DNA of 64,000 nucleotides. Origin: Dyadobacter sp. CY345. Lineage in GTDB: Bacteria; Bacteroidota; Bacteroidia; Cytophagales; Spirosomataceae. A program made the position numbers and the translations under genes. The notes under the pieces are model-generated. The model saw nothing but the letters and a program-made list of their open reading frames with translations, was not told the origin of the DNA and did no database searches. Below are positions 1 to 9,482 of this stretch, in pieces. Numbering within the stretch: position 1 is the stretch's first letter; every line of letters starts with the position of its first letter. The DNA is taken from contig NZ_JAKFFS010000001.1 of the NCBI RefSeq assembly GCF_021502725.1, positions 620,001 through 684,000 of the forward strand. The letters run 5' to 3'.

Positions 1-436
1 TAATCACAATTTTAACCGTACAATTTGATTCAGTGAGATTTTTATATTTTTCCAATACTTTAATCAACGCGGGCAGTGTTTCAGAGGCTGGTGTGATCAG
101 GTCAAAAACCAGTTGTAAATAAACATCGTTCTCAACGTAGATCAGACCGCTATTTTTTTCCATTTGTTCAGAAATCGGTTTCAGATACAATTTCTCCAAG
201 GTTCTGCTATCGGAAGCATCTACCTCGTGGTTAACCGCATAAAGCGTTCCGTCTTTCAAAAGCACATCTGTTTCAATAGATCCAAATTGTTGATCAAAAG
301 CTTCGGCAAAAGGACGCAGCTGCCTGCTGTCATTATGCGAATGTGCCTGTGCAGTAGAATAGAATTCAGTCGTTTGCGCCAGCGAATTGTGGAGAAACAT
401 GGAAAATACAATGGGCGAAATCAGAGCGCATTTCAT
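1..436 (-). CDS. GDPD/PI-PLC-like phosphodiesterase, N-terminal part (cut by window edge)
   Basis: The reading frame opens with ATG at 436 on the minus strand and runs off the left edge, so only about 145 N-terminal residues are visible. Residues 1-21 look like a signal peptide ending in LAQ. The motif AHSHNDSRQLRPF, followed by FGSIETDVLLKDG, is typical of the TIM-barrel glycerophosphodiester phosphodiesterase / phosphatidylinositol phospholipase C superfamily, in which HxHND carries an active-site His and the E-x-D pair binds metal. The likely role is hydrolysis of a phosphodiester outside the cytoplasm. An ATG 17 bases further upstream is followed by an early stop, which supports the start at 436. 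The family call is fairly sure; the substrate is unknown. Confidence 0.7.
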   Translation of the reverse strand, partial: MKCALISPIVFSMFLHNSLAQTTEFYSTAQAHSHNDSRQLRPFAEAFDQQFGSIETDVLLKDGTLYAVNHEVDASDSRTLEKLYLKPISEQMEKNSGLIYVENDVYLQLVFDLITPASETLPALIKVLEKYKNLTESNCTVKIVI

Positions 437-707
437 AACGAATATATCTTCATGGCCAGAAAGTAGTATGCGTAAATATAAAATAAATTGTGATTAAGAG
501 AACAAGTTAACAATCGGATTTATAGCATTAACGAAGAATCCGGGCGAAATAGGCTGAGTTAGATTGAAGAATATGTAAAAAACAGGAATTATTCCTGAAA
601 ATAGGATGATTAAATCAACAAATTTTGGGGATTTAACCTGATGATATGGGAATATCCTTATTTTCGCTCCTACGAACCAAAAAACTCGCAATAATCTCAA
701 TAACCGA

Positions 708-2405
708 ATGAAAAAAAACGCTTCGCTATTTCGTAAAAAAACAGTCGACCAGATCCTGATGGATGCACATGCGAACGAAAGTGGCGGTTTGGCCAAAATA
801 TTAGGCGTGCGCGACTTGGTTTCCCTGGGAATAGCGGCAATTGTTGGGGCCGGAATTTTCAGTACCATTGGTCTGGCGAGTTTCAATGGCGGACCGGCAG
901 TATCACTTTTATTTGTCTTCACAGCTATCGCCTGCGTTTTTACAGCACTTTCTTATGCTCAGTTTGCCAGTACGGTTCCTGTTTCTGGCAGCGCTTACAC
1001 TTACGCATATGTAGCTTTCGGTGAGTTGTTTGCCTGGATTATTGGCTGGGCATTAATTCTGGAATATGCCGTTTCCAATATGGTTGTTGCCATTTCCTGG
1101 TCGAAATATTTTGTCAGTATGCTGGAAGGTTTCGGGATAGTCATTCCCGGTTATCTAACCATTGACCCAGGTTCTGCCGCGGATGCTTTTGCCAAACTTC
1201 AGACAAGCGGAATTGCATCTCTGAGTTCAGCTGAAAAACTGGCTGCTCATGCCTATGAAATAGCGCCTGTTGTCGGTGGTTTTCATTTAATTCTTGATCT
1301 TCCGGCTGGGCTCATTACCGCGCTGGTAACCAGTCTGGTATACATCGGTATTCGAGAATCTAGAACGGCCAGTAATATTATGGTGGTACTAAAAATCGGC
1401 GTGGTGTTGCTTGTCATTTTTGCCGGTGCATTTTATGTGAAACCGGAAAACTGGACCCCGTTTGCTCCAAATGGTGTAAAAGGTGTTTTGAGTGGAGTGG
1501 CGGCTGTGTTTTTTGCTTTCATCGGTTTTGACTCGATTTCTACAACGGCGGAAGAGTGTAAAGATCCGCAGCGCGATATGCCGAAAGCGATGATTTATTG
1601 CCTGATGATCTGCACCGTTCTATATGTTTTGATTACGCTTGTGTTAACAGGTATGGTCAATTACAAAGAATTAAACGTAAGTGATCCGCTCGCTTTCGTA
1701 TTCCAAAGAATTGGGCTGGACTTTATGGCAGGTTTAATTTCGGTAAGTTCTGTTATTGCCATCACCAGTGCGTTGCTGGTATACCAATTAGGCCAGCCGA
1801 GGATATGGATGACTATGAGCCGTGATGGTTTACTTTGGAAACGTTTTTCGAAAATTCACCCAAAATATCAGACGCCTTCCTTCGCGACCATTGTGACGGG
1901 TTTGGTTGTAGGAATTCCTGCTTTGTTTTTCAAGATGGATTTCTTTGTGGACTTAACCAGCGTTGGTACTTTTTTCGCATTTATTCTGGTTTGCGGTGGT
2001 GTTCTTTATCTTGATCATTCCGGGATTTCTGCGAGGTCCAAGTTTAAAGTGCCTTATATTAATGGTAAGTTTTTGGTAGGTTTTGGTCTTCTGGCCGCAA
2101 TTTTGGGGCTGGCTTTCTACGGAGAAGGTGTTATTGACGAGTGGAAAGCACTAACGATGGCTGACGTTTTTGAACACAAACTTTTGACAGTCATTTTCTG
2201 GATTGCCTGGATCGTGCTTTCGTTTATGAGTTTTAAATACAATTTCTCAGTTCTTCCTGTAGCCGGTATTCTGACCAATTTATACCTTATGACTGAACTG
2301 GGGGCATCCAACTGGTTTATATTTGTAGTCTGGCTGGCAATCGGACTTGTGATATATTTTAGTTACGGTTACAGAAAAAGCAAGTTGGCTGGCAATGAAG
2401 ATTAA
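708..2405 (+). CDS. APC-family amino acid permease (cationic amino acid transporter type)
   Basis: This 565-residue inner-membrane protein has about 12-14 hydrophobic helices. Its first helix carries the APC-superfamily glycine signature GIAAIVGAGIFSTIG (about residues 44-58). The segment FIGFDSISTTAEECKDPQRDMPKA (in the 270s-290s) is the hallmark of the CAT/YfnA cationic amino-acid transporter branch. It probably imports an amino acid by proton symport or exchange. It stands alone, with a strong 36-base hairpin directly downstream acting as terminator. The ATG at 708 precedes a short hydrophilic N-terminus (MKKNASLFRKKTVDQ) typical of the family. Substrate specificity cannot be read from the sequence. 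Confidence 0.9.
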   Translation: MKKNASLFRKKTVDQILMDAHANESGGLAKILGVRDLVSLGIAAIVGAGIFSTIGLASFNGGPAVSLLFVFTAIACVFTALSYAQFASTVPVSGSAYTYAYVAFGELFAWIIGWALILEYAVSNMVVAISWSKYFVSMLEGFGIVIPGYLTIDPGSAADAFAKLQTSGIASLSSAEKLAAHAYEIAPVVGGFHLILDLPAGLITALVTSLVYIGIRESRTASNIMVVLKIGVVLLVIFAGAFYVKPENWTPFAPNGVKGVLSGVAAVFFAFIGFDSISTTAEECKDPQRDMPKAMIYCLMICTVLYVLITLVLTGMVNYKELNVSDPLAFVFQRIGLDFMAGLISVSSVIAITSALLVYQLGQPRIWMTMSRDGLLWKRFSKIHPKYQTPSFATIVTGLVVGIPALFFKMDFFVDLTSVGTFFAFILVCGGVLYLDHSGISARSKFKVPYINGKFLVGFGLLAAILGLAFYGEGVIDEWKALTMADVFEHKLLTVIFWIAWIVLSFMSFKYNFSVLPVAGILTNLYLMTELGASNWFIFVVWLAIGLVIYFSYGYRKSKLAGNED

Positions 2406-2447
2406 CCAGAACGGTTGAAATAAGACTAAAAGTATTAATTAGCAATC

Positions 2448-2483
2448 TGGCGTTATTGGTGTTCATGAACATCAATAACGCCA
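2448..2483. terminator. Long perfect hairpin between convergent genes
   Basis: Arms TGGCGTTATTG.TGTTCA and its complement fold into an 18-bp stem with one G-U pair and almost no loop. It lies between the convergent permease and lipoprotein genes and probably terminates transcription from either side. Confidence 0.7.
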
Positions 2484-2560
2484 TTTGTTTAATGAATTGT
2501 TCTGAAATGCAAGTCTGTTGTTTATAAATTCGTAATACAAAATGGTTGAGTCTTTAAGAC

Positions 2561-2989
2561 CTAATTATTCTTGATTTCAAGCACCATTGTATAATCCGTT
2601 TTAACTTGCTCTGTATCGTTTTTTGGAACCGGTGTTACAGACTTTAAAATGAACTGATAATCATTTCCTGCAAACTTTTCATTGACCGTATCAGCCAGAA
2701 AAGCAGAACAATCACCCAGGCACATTTTTATTTTTTTTGATATGCGTCCCTCCGTTGATACGCCTTCCAATAAAAGATCCACAGCTGCATTCCCGGCCAC
2801 AATACATTGAGCTCCCTCCGGACAACGGCTATCAGACACATCGAAAAAGGTGAGTGTAGATCTTGGCACGTCATTAATCACTATGGTTTCCTTATAACGA
2901 ATAATTCCTTCCTCTTTTTTGTCAATAGCCGACTTTTGACAAGCAAATGATACAAGACCTGCAAAGAACATGAGGTAAATTTTTTTCAT
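2561..2989 (-). CDS. Small secreted lipoprotein, unknown function
   Basis: This is a 142-residue protein when started at the ATG at 2989 (MKKIYLMFFAGLVSFACQK), which gives a clean lipoprotein signal peptide with the lipidated Cys at residue 17. The frame stays open upstream to 3133, but those extra 48 residues are not signal-like. After the Cys, a short linker leads to a beta-rich domain with four more cysteines (CPEGAQC and CLGDC) that could form disulfides. It is likely anchored to the outer membrane. I do not recognise a named family. The neighbours on both sides read the other way, so it is monocistronic. Confidence 0.7.
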   Translation of the reverse strand: MKKIYLMFFAGLVSFACQKSAIDKKEEGIIRYKETIVINDVPRSTLTFFDVSDSRCPEGAQCIVAGNAAVDLLLEGVSTEGRISKKIKMCLGDCSAFLADTVNEKFAGNDYQFILKSVTPVPKNDTEQVKTDYTMVLEIKNN

Positions 2990-3238
2990 AATATTCCCGA
3001 TTTTTATTGAAGACTCAGAAAGTATTGTTTGGGTTGTAAAAACGGATTGAAAAAATCTTCGAATCATTTGATCTACGGCTCGCTTTTTAACGATGTTTTT
3101 TATTGAAATATTATTACTTAAATACCAAGTCATGATTTAAGCACAATTTGTTACCTGAATTTGAAAGAAATTTTTAACCAGATCGTTTCCATTAAACTTT
3201 CGTAAGATCTTCAAGTCTAATAAGAAAATTCGTTTGCT

Positions 3239-4645
3239 ATGAAAGACGCCGTCATCAATAACAGCTTGCTACATCTTTACCGCAGGGCCGGATTTGGGAG
3301 TATACCCGAAAAGGACATATCTATTAAGAAGGCAGTGTCAAGACTTTTTCAGGAAAGCGAAACATTTGCACCGATCAAAATTGTGCGTTCTGAATCAGAA
3401 AAAACTGAAATGTCTGATGTTATGATACCCGTGAGTGCGGTGGATATGAGAAAAGACAGGATGAGAAAAAATCGTGAAGAAATTCGTGATCTGAATGCAA
3501 CCTGGATGTCTAAAATGGCCCAAGGAGAAAATGTGTTAAGAGAACAGATGTCTCTTTTCTGGCATGGCCATTTCGCTTGCCGCTCCGCGGATTCAGCCGC
3601 AGTAGAAAGTTATCTGAATACGATCAGAAAGAATGCGCTTGGTAATTTTGGAACATTATTGCTGGAAGTTTCCAAAGAGCCCGCTATGCTTCAATTTCTC
3701 AACAATCAACAAAACAGAAAAAATAAACCAAATGAAAATTTTGCCCGGGAGGTGATGGAATTGTTCACTTTGGGGAGAGGGAATTATACTGAAATGGATG
3801 TGAAAGAAGGAGCCAGAGCTTTCACCGGTTGGGGTTTTGACGGTAAGGGCGAATTTCAGTTCAGAGAAAACCTCCATGATAATAAAACAAAGAAGTTTCT
3901 GGGCAAAGAGGGGGATTTTCGGGGAGAAGATATCATAAAAATCTTACTGGAACAGAAACAGACAGCCCGGTTTGTTACTGGAAAAATTTACAGGAGTTTT
4001 GTCAGTGAAGTTCCCGATAATCAGCGGATCAATGCACTTGCCGAAGGTTTTTACAAATCCAATTATGATATCAGCCAACTGATGCGTACGATTTTCAGCG
4101 CAGATTGGTATTATGAAAATGTATCAAAAGCGATGCTCATAAAGTCTCCGGTTGAGCTGGTTGTCGGGATTCAAAGGACTTTGGGAGGTGCTGAATTCGC
4201 GGATAAAGAGCACGTGTTATATATTCAAAAAGTACTTGGCCAGGTATTATTTTATCCGCCAAATGTTGCCGGTTGGCCAGGTGGGCGAAACTGGATTGAT
4301 AGTTCCAGTTTACTTTTCAGGATGCAGCTGCCATACCTTATGGCCGGCGTGGCTACCCCAAAAGTTAAGGCGAAGGAGAGTGGTGATGTAAATGACCAGA
4401 CTGTGAAGAAGAAAGGTGAAAATGCAAAAATAAAAGTGGACTGGTCTAAATGGGCAAGCCGGTTTGGGAAAATCTCAGATGAAAAATTGCTCCCTTTTTT
4501 ATCAGCAGAACTGCTTGCTGTTCAGCCAAAGCCATCGGTCATGACATTAATTAGCGATAAAAATAAAGACATTCCGGATAGAACGGAACGTATCAGAAGG
4601 CTCACACTCTCCATCATGAGCTTACCAGAATATCAAATCAGTTAA
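3239..4645 (+). CDS. DUF1800 domain protein
   Basis: This 468-residue protein belongs to the DUF1800 family. The N-terminal motif HLYRRAGFGS is the family's opening signature, and the central part carries HFACR and NFAREVMELFTLGRGNYTE. It is followed 24 bases later by a DUF1501 gene, the usual partner, so the two are very probably co-transcribed. The biochemical role of the pair is not established; members are widespread in Bacteroidota, Planctomycetes and Proteobacteria and are thought to be exported. No obvious signal peptide is present here, unlike in the DUF1501 partner. The ATG at 3239 sits just before the conserved N-terminus. Confidence 0.85.
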   Translation: MKDAVINNSLLHLYRRAGFGSIPEKDISIKKAVSRLFQESETFAPIKIVRSESEKTEMSDVMIPVSAVDMRKDRMRKNREEIRDLNATWMSKMAQGENVLREQMSLFWHGHFACRSADSAAVESYLNTIRKNALGNFGTLLLEVSKEPAMLQFLNNQQNRKNKPNENFAREVMELFTLGRGNYTEMDVKEGARAFTGWGFDGKGEFQFRENLHDNKTKKFLGKEGDFRGEDIIKILLEQKQTARFVTGKIYRSFVSEVPDNQRINALAEGFYKSNYDISQLMRTIFSADWYYENVSKAMLIKSPVELVVGIQRTLGGAEFADKEHVLYIQKVLGQVLFYPPNVAGWPGGRNWIDSSSLLFRMQLPYLMAGVATPKVKAKESGDVNDQTVKKKGENAKIKVDWSKWASRFGKISDEKLLPFLSAELLAVQPKPSVMTLISDKNKDIPDRTERIRRLTLSIMSLPEYQIS

Positions 4646-4669
4646 TTCTCTTTTAAGATACTCAACGAT

Positions 4670-5875
4670 ATGAAAAGACGTGATTTTATTAAGACATCGG
4701 TTTTTGCTACGGCTGGAACCATGTTGATCCCACAATTTTTAAAAGCTCATCAATCAGGAATTGCCAAAGATGCAAACGGAAAAATTCTCGTTGTGATTCA
4801 GCTGTCGGGTGGAAACGATGGTTTAAACACTGTAATTCCATATCGAAATGATATATACTACAAGGAGCGGCCGCAAATAGCGATTGAAAAGCAGAAAATT
4901 TTAACGCTTAATGACGAGATTGGATTAAATCCTGCCCTGGAATCTTTGCGTAGGTTGTATGACGACGGGAGAGTCAGGATTTTGAATAATGTCGGATATC
5001 CCAATCCGGACCGTTCGCATTTTCGATCAATGGATATCTGGCAAACGGCGAGTAATGCAGATGAGTATTTAAGTGCTGGTTGGTTAGGGCGGTACCTCGA
5101 CGCTTCTTGTTCCGGATGCGATATTAAGCCACATCACATGCTGGAAATTGATGATACGCTGAGTTTGGCCATGAAAGGTGAAAAGGCAAACGGCTTGGCC
5201 ATGCTTGATCCTCGAAAACTTTACCAGCAAACCAGAAATGGCGTGGCAGGCAGTCTCGCCAAAACCTTTAAGGATCATGCAGATGAGCATAATCAGGTAA
5301 GTTATTTATACAAAACATTGGCTGATACGGAATCTAGTGCTGATTATTTATTTGAAAAGGGAAATTTAAAAGGCAGTCAGACTGAATATCCGAATACGGA
5401 ACTTGGGAAGGGGCTGAAAACAATAGCAGGACTTATTACTTCCGGGGTCGATACGCAGGTTTATTATGTATCGCTTTCCGGGTTTGATACGCACATAGGG
5501 CAACGGAACCAGCAAGATCGCTTATTAAAACAATATGCAGATGCCGTCGGTGTTTTTGTTGAAGACATGAAAAAACAAGGGCAGCTGGACAGGACAATGG
5601 TGCTGACTTTCAGTGAGTTTGGCCGGCGTGTGAAACAAAATGGAAGTAACGGTACAGATCACGGAACTGCTAACAACGTTTTTTTGATCGGTGGCCCGGC
5701 TAGAAGCTCTGTTGTTTATAACGAAGCTCCTAATCTGACGGATCTTGATGGCGGCGATCTAAAATATTCTCTGGACTTCCGGGATTTATATTCTTCCTTA
5801 CTGAAAGACTGGCTTGGCGCAGATGACGAAGCTATTTTAGGAAAATCGTTTGCAGGTTTGAAAGGTATTGTATAG
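4670..5875 (+). CDS. DUF1501 (sulfatase-like fold) protein with Tat-type signal
   Basis: This 401-residue protein starts MKRRDFIKTSVFATAGTM, a twin-arginine-type export signal (RRDFIK). The motif QLSGGNDGLNTVIPY follows at about residue 44 and is the hallmark of DUF1501, a family related to the alkaline phosphatase/sulfatase fold. Near the C-terminus FGRRVKQNGSNGTDHGTAN carries the conserved D-H-G-T metal-site-like motif. It is expected to be exported folded to the periplasm and to work with the upstream DUF1800 protein. Its substrate is unknown. The spacing of 24 bases from the upstream stop suggests an operon. Confidence 0.88.
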   Translation: MKRRDFIKTSVFATAGTMLIPQFLKAHQSGIAKDANGKILVVIQLSGGNDGLNTVIPYRNDIYYKERPQIAIEKQKILTLNDEIGLNPALESLRRLYDDGRVRILNNVGYPNPDRSHFRSMDIWQTASNADEYLSAGWLGRYLDASCSGCDIKPHHMLEIDDTLSLAMKGEKANGLAMLDPRKLYQQTRNGVAGSLAKTFKDHADEHNQVSYLYKTLADTESSADYLFEKGNLKGSQTEYPNTELGKGLKTIAGLITSGVDTQVYYVSLSGFDTHIGQRNQQDRLLKQYADAVGVFVEDMKKQGQLDRTMVLTFSEFGRRVKQNGSNGTDHGTANNVFLIGGPARSSVVYNEAPNLTDLDGGDLKYSLDFRDLYSSLLKDWLGADDEAILGKSFAGLKGIV

Positions 5876-5903
5876 ATAAATTTTAAACAGTGATTCGTCA
5901 AAA

Positions 5904-7244
5904 TTATATAACCAAAGAAAAAACGGTTCCTTTTCCTACATCGGAACGGACATTTAGTTGTCCTCCGTGCTGTTGGAGTATTTGGCGGGAAAGGCTTAAT
6001 CCGATACCTGATCCAGTTTTTTTGGTAGTATAAAAAGGGATGAAAATATTGTCAAGCGCCTCTGGTTCAATACCATCACCATTGTCTTCCACTTCGATAA
6101 TTGTGAGGCTATCAGTGACATAAGCATTAATGGAAATCATTCGGCTGGCCTGCATCGAGAAAGATTCCGAGGCGTTTTTGATAAGATTAATCAAAACCTG
6201 CTGGATTTGGCCGCTGTCTGCTTTTATGGTTAAGGTTTCGGGCTTCACATTCACCTGCCACAAAACACCAACGGCAGTGAGGTCTGTTTGCATCAGTTGA
6301 ATTACCTCATGCAATAACTCTTTCACATTTAAACTGGCAAAATTAGGTTTAGGCAACGTGGTAAAGTCTCGGTATGCATTCACGAACTGCATCATACCTT
6401 TGCTTCTTTTTTCCAACGTTTGCAGTGCTTCCTTCAAATCCCCGACAGCTTCCTGATTGGTTGTGCTTTTTTCTATATCTTCATTGACAATCAGGCGCAT
6501 AGTCCCGACTAAGGAAACGATCGGTGTCATGGAATTCATGATCTCATGCCGCAAAACACGTGTCAGATTTTGCCAGGATTCAACTTCCTGCTGTTGAAGT
6601 TCTGTTTGGATATTTTGTAAAACCACAATGCGAACCCATTTTCCATGCATCTGAATGGCAGCACCTTGCAGCGCAAGCGGCTGGTCGGATGGTGTGCGGT
6701 ATAATTCACGGACCCCGGAATTCAGATCGGCTAAAAGTTCGTATAATCTCGGATGTTTTTCTTCAAGTTCACTTAAATTGTGAAGACGATAAATCCCCAG
6801 CATCCTAAGTGCGGCACTGTTGATAATATTAACCTGTCCTGTTCCATCGAAAGTAATAAGTCCAGTCCCGATATGCTGGACAATCGTATTCAAATATTGC
6901 AGACTTGCTTCTTTCTCTGCCCGTGCCTGCCGGAAAGCCTGTAAAACTTCGTTGAACTGCTGGTTAAGTTCCCGAAAGGTTGCGCCCATAGTATTGTCTG
7001 CGCGAAAATTGATCGTGAAATCAGAATATCGAACAGATTCCAGAAAATAGATAAGTTTTCTGTTAACCTTGGTGACGTAATTATATAGTGAAGCAGCCTG
7101 GGCGAAGACAATAATGGAGCCGAGAATGCATATTAAACCAACATTGGTATGGTAGTTCGTGAGCCAGAACAGACCGATAATCGTGAGGATAATAATGGTT
7201 ATCCTCACGGCGATCATGATACTGAAATGGCGTAAACCGGTCAT
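5904..7244 (-). CDS. Membrane sensor histidine kinase, probable partner of the NtrC-type regulator at 15.8 kb
   Basis: In this 446-residue sensor kinase, two transmembrane helices (about 11-30 and 34-56) are followed by a linker, a PAS-like domain (about 115-210), and a dimerisation/phosphoacceptor helix with LRHEIMNSMTPI (His233). The ATPase domain has an N-box NLIKNAS (Asn357), a G1 box DNGDGIEP (387-394) and a G2 box GSGIGLSLS (411-419), all intact. There is almost no periplasmic loop, so it probably senses a membrane or cytoplasmic signal. Kinases with this H-box usually sit directly after a sigma-54-type response regulator in Bacteroidota. No regulator is adjacent here; the HAD gene lies upstream on the same strand, 47 bases away. 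Confidence 0.9.
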   Translation of the reverse strand: MTGLRHFSIMIAVRITIIILTIIGLFWLTNYHTNVGLICILGSIIVFAQAASLYNYVTKVNRKLIYFLESVRYSDFTINFRADNTMGATFRELNQQFNEVLQAFRQARAEKEASLQYLNTIVQHIGTGLITFDGTGQVNIINSAALRMLGIYRLHNLSELEEKHPRLYELLADLNSGVRELYRTPSDQPLALQGAAIQMHGKWVRIVVLQNIQTELQQQEVESWQNLTRVLRHEIMNSMTPIVSLVGTMRLIVNEDIEKSTTNQEAVGDLKEALQTLEKRSKGMMQFVNAYRDFTTLPKPNFASLNVKELLHEVIQLMQTDLTAVGVLWQVNVKPETLTIKADSGQIQQVLINLIKNASESFSMQASRMISINAYVTDSLTIIEVEDNGDGIEPEALDNIFIPFYTTKKTGSGIGLSLSRQILQQHGGQLNVRSDVGKGTVFSLVI

Positions 7245-7291
7245 TTTGGAAGGTTTTAGGGAAAATTAATTTAGCAAGATCGTTTTTATTA

Positions 7292-7942
7292 TTAAACACC
7301 AACAGACAGAATATTAAATTCTTCGAGCGACCTGAGTTTGTAATGCGCAAGATCAAATTTCGGATCATCGTAAACCTCGGCATTCGGAACGCAGATGGTA
7401 ATCATTTTAGCCGCATGTGCAGAACGTAAACCGGTGAAAGAATCTTCAAAAGCGATACATTCATGTGGTGGAATTCCAAGTTTGGCAGCTGTGGTGATAT
7501 AAACGGCCGGATGGGGCTTAGTGTGCTGTTCAAGCTCGCCTGAATGCCAGGTTTCAAAATAATCTACAATTTCCAGACGTCTTAAAACCGCCTCTATCAA
7601 CTCCATTGGAGAGGCCGAGGCAACTGCAAGTTTCAATTTCTGATCATGAAGACTTTTTACCAGCGCCAGCGCGCCTGGCATCGGCTGAGCTTGGGCGATA
7701 ATATTTCTGGTCGCAATTGTTAAAATTTCCTGCTCTAATTCATCGCGGCTGGGCGTGTTCCAGGGTTGGATACGATAACAGAATTCGAGAAATAATTTTA
7801 TGGATAAGCCTGTGGTTTGAAGTTTCAGATCATGGGTTAGTTGGAAGTTTACCTTTTGCATCACTTCTGTGGCTGCCTCTGTCCAGATCGGTTCTGAATC
7901 AATAAGCAATCCGTCCATGTCAAATATTGCCGCTTTAATCAT
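7292..7942 (-). CDS. HAD-superfamily sugar-phosphate phosphatase (HxpB/beta-phosphoglucomutase-like)
   Basis: This 216-residue cytosolic HAD hydrolase of the subfamily I cap type has motif I DMDGLLIDSEP (Asp8 nucleophile, Asp10 acid), motif II ASASP at about 108-112, a motif III lysine at KPHP, and motif IV EDSFTG near 165-170. The combination DMDGLLIDSEP with a helical cap matches hexitol/2-deoxyglucose-6-phosphatases and beta-phosphoglucomutases. It probably dephosphorylates a sugar phosphate; mutase activity cannot be excluded. It lies 47 bases upstream of the histidine kinase on the same strand and may share its transcript. Confidence 0.85.
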   Translation of the reverse strand: MIKAAIFDMDGLLIDSEPIWTEAATEVMQKVNFQLTHDLKLQTTGLSIKLFLEFCYRIQPWNTPSRDELEQEILTIATRNIIAQAQPMPGALALVKSLHDQKLKLAVASASPMELIEAVLRRLEIVDYFETWHSGELEQHTKPHPAVYITTAAKLGIPPHECIAFEDSFTGLRSAHAAKMITICVPNAEVYDDPKFDLAHYKLRSLEEFNILSVGV

Positions 7943-8053
7943 TTTAAAGAAATAGAAATTGTAAATGTGAGTTAGTAAGATCGAAGAAAGTAGCTAAGAA
8001 AAGGACTTTCTGTTTTTAATCATAATCAAAACTACTACATTCGTAATTAAGAA

Positions 8054-8131
8054 TGGCTTTAGGGGTGTCCCAATTTGGACTGAGAAATACCCTTTGAACC
8101 TGAAACAGTTCATACTGTCGTAGGAAAAAGC
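8054..8131 (+). ncRNA. TPP (thi-box) riboswitch
   Basis: The conserved thi-box segments appear in order: GGGGTG, then GGACTGAGA, ATACCC, TTGAACCTG, and the 3' part GTCGTAGGAA. The 5' GCTTT can pair with the 3' AAAGC to close helix P1. It lies about 90 bases upstream of thiM and should switch the thiamine operon off when thiamine pyrophosphate is plentiful. Confidence 0.93.
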
Positions 8132-8136
8132 GTTTA

Positions 8137-8160
8137 TACAGAAATTTCCTTTCTGTTATC
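8137..8160 (+). terminator. Possible expression-platform hairpin of the TPP riboswitch
   Basis: ACAGAAA and TTTCTGT form a 7-bp stem with a 5-base loop directly after the riboswitch core, followed by a T-rich stretch. It may be the regulated terminator, although the T-tract is broken by A and C. Confidence 0.45.
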
Positions 8161-8221
8161 TCTTTTCGGGAACCCTCTACCTGGCGCCAATTCGGTTTGT
8201 TTATTTTCAAATCCCGATAAG

Positions 8222-9013
8222 ATGAATTCCAAAATAGCATCAAATTTGACAGAACTCAGAGCGATATCGCCTCTTGTTCATAACATCACCAATTTTGTCG
8301 TGATGAATTTTACTGCCAACGCACTTCTGGCTGTGGGTGCCTCGCCGGTTATGGCGCATGCGGTTGAAGAAGTTGAAGATATGGTTTCGATCGCAGGTGC
8401 TTTGGTCGTGAATATTGGGACACTTTCGCCGCTATGGGTGGAAGGAATGAAGAAGGCCATGATTGCTGCCAAAAAATCAGGAAAACCAATAATTCTGGAT
8501 CCGGTTGGTGCAGGCGCGACACCTTACCGAAATTCCGTTTTATCTGAATTGTTAAACCTGGTGTCACCCACATTGATCCGTGGAAATGGCTCGGAAATTC
8601 TCGCTCTCGAAGGAGCCAATGTTCAGACAAAAGGCGTTGACAGTACATCAAGTTCAACGGACAGTCTGGAGGCCGCAAGATCATTAAGTAAAAAATTCGG
8701 GTGTGTGGTCAGTGTATCCGGTGCCACAGATATTATCGTCAGCGGAGAAAAAGTAGCCTTTGTAGAAAATGGTGTGCCTCTAATGACCCGGGTTACTGGC
8801 ATGGGTTGTTCAGCTTCGGCTATCTCTGGTGCCTTTTGTGCCATTCAACCAGATGTCTTTGAAGCGGCTATTTCGGCGGCTGTGACCATGGGCGTTTGCG
8901 GTGAAAAAGCATTTGAGAAATCACAGCGGCCTGGTTCGTTCCAGATCGCGTTTTTGGATGCATTGGCAGCAGTTTCGGCAGAGGAAATAGCTCGTTTGGC
9001 GGTTGTTAAGTGA
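8222..9013 (+). CDS. thiM: Hydroxyethylthiazole kinase
   Basis: This 263-residue enzyme phosphorylates 4-methyl-5-(2-hydroxyethyl)thiazole with ATP, salvaging the thiazole half of thiamine. Family motifs are clear: VHNITNFVVMNFTAN at about 19-33, ILDPVGAGATPYR at 91-103, an RGNGSEI nucleotide segment at 120-126 and the active-site loop VTGMGCSAS with the catalytic Cys at 196. Length and ends match the family. It is the first gene of the riboswitch-controlled operon and is separated from thiE by about 930 bases of repeats. A diverged duplicate of its last 28 codons lies at 9541-9627. Confidence 0.95.
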   Translation: MNSKIASNLTELRAISPLVHNITNFVVMNFTANALLAVGASPVMAHAVEEVEDMVSIAGALVVNIGTLSPLWVEGMKKAMIAAKKSGKPIILDPVGAGATPYRNSVLSELLNLVSPTLIRGNGSEILALEGANVQTKGVDSTSSSTDSLEAARSLSKKFGCVVSVSGATDIIVSGEKVAFVENGVPLMTRVTGMGCSASAISGAFCAIQPDVFEAAISAAVTMGVCGEKAFEKSQRPGSFQIAFLDALAAVSAEEIARLAVVK

Positions 9014-9035
9014 TTAATTGACGTTTTTCGCAAAG

Positions 9036-9370
9036 GTTCTGTCACCCCTTCGGGATTTTGTTTTTCGCCTATCCTTCCTTTGTTATAATAATGTCATCCT
9101 TTCGGGATTGTTATTGAGTCGAAAATTTCAGGAAGTCAGTGCGTTAAATCAAAAACGAGAATTTGAAACGTGACCTAGATATGTGTCCAAAGATATTCGT
9201 AAATGTTCTGTTACCCCGTCGGGGTTTTGTTTTTCGCCTATCCTTCCTTTGTTATAATAATGTCATTCTTTCGGGATTGTTATTGAGTCGAAAATTTCAG
9301 GAAGTCAGCGCGTTAAATTAAAAACGGGGTATTTAAAGTTAACTTAGATATGTGTCCAAAGATGTTTCTT
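9036..9370 (+). repeat. Two tandem direct copies of a ~169-bp REP-like unit
   Basis: Two units of about 169 bp begin at 9036 and 9205 and are nearly identical. Each contains two UUCG-type hairpin cores in the same orientation: TGTCACCCCTTCGGG, then about 45 bp later TGTCATCCTTTCGGG, with TTATAATAATG just before the second. The tail holds ATTGAGTCGAAAATTTCAGGAAGTCAG-like sequence (spelled here in general terms). No protein is encoded. Confidence 0.85.
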
Positions 9371-9447
9371 AACAATCCAGAAGGGATGAAATTATTATAG
9401 AAACCAGGATGACGGTTTTAAGCGAAACCCCGAAGGGGTGACAGAAC
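9371..9447 (-). repeat. Inverted copy of the REP-like core
   Basis: This 77-bp segment is the reverse complement of the core of the 9036 unit: it carries GAAGGGATGAAATTATTATAG and CCCCGAAGGGGTGACAG. Together with the direct copies it could form a very long stem across the thiM-thiE interval. Confidence 0.8.
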
Positions 9448-9482
9448 TCATCCATGTCAATTGGATAATTACCAACATTTAT

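Noticed and set aside
494..922. 142-residue minus-strand open frame overlapping the amino-acid permease start
   Set aside because: It runs antisense through the conserved N-terminus of a clear transporter gene and has no recognisable motif; it is a shadow frame.
2990..3133. N-terminal extension of the lipoprotein at 2561-2989
   Set aside because: The extra 48 residues are not signal-like, and the internal ATG at 2989 gives a standard lipoprotein signal.
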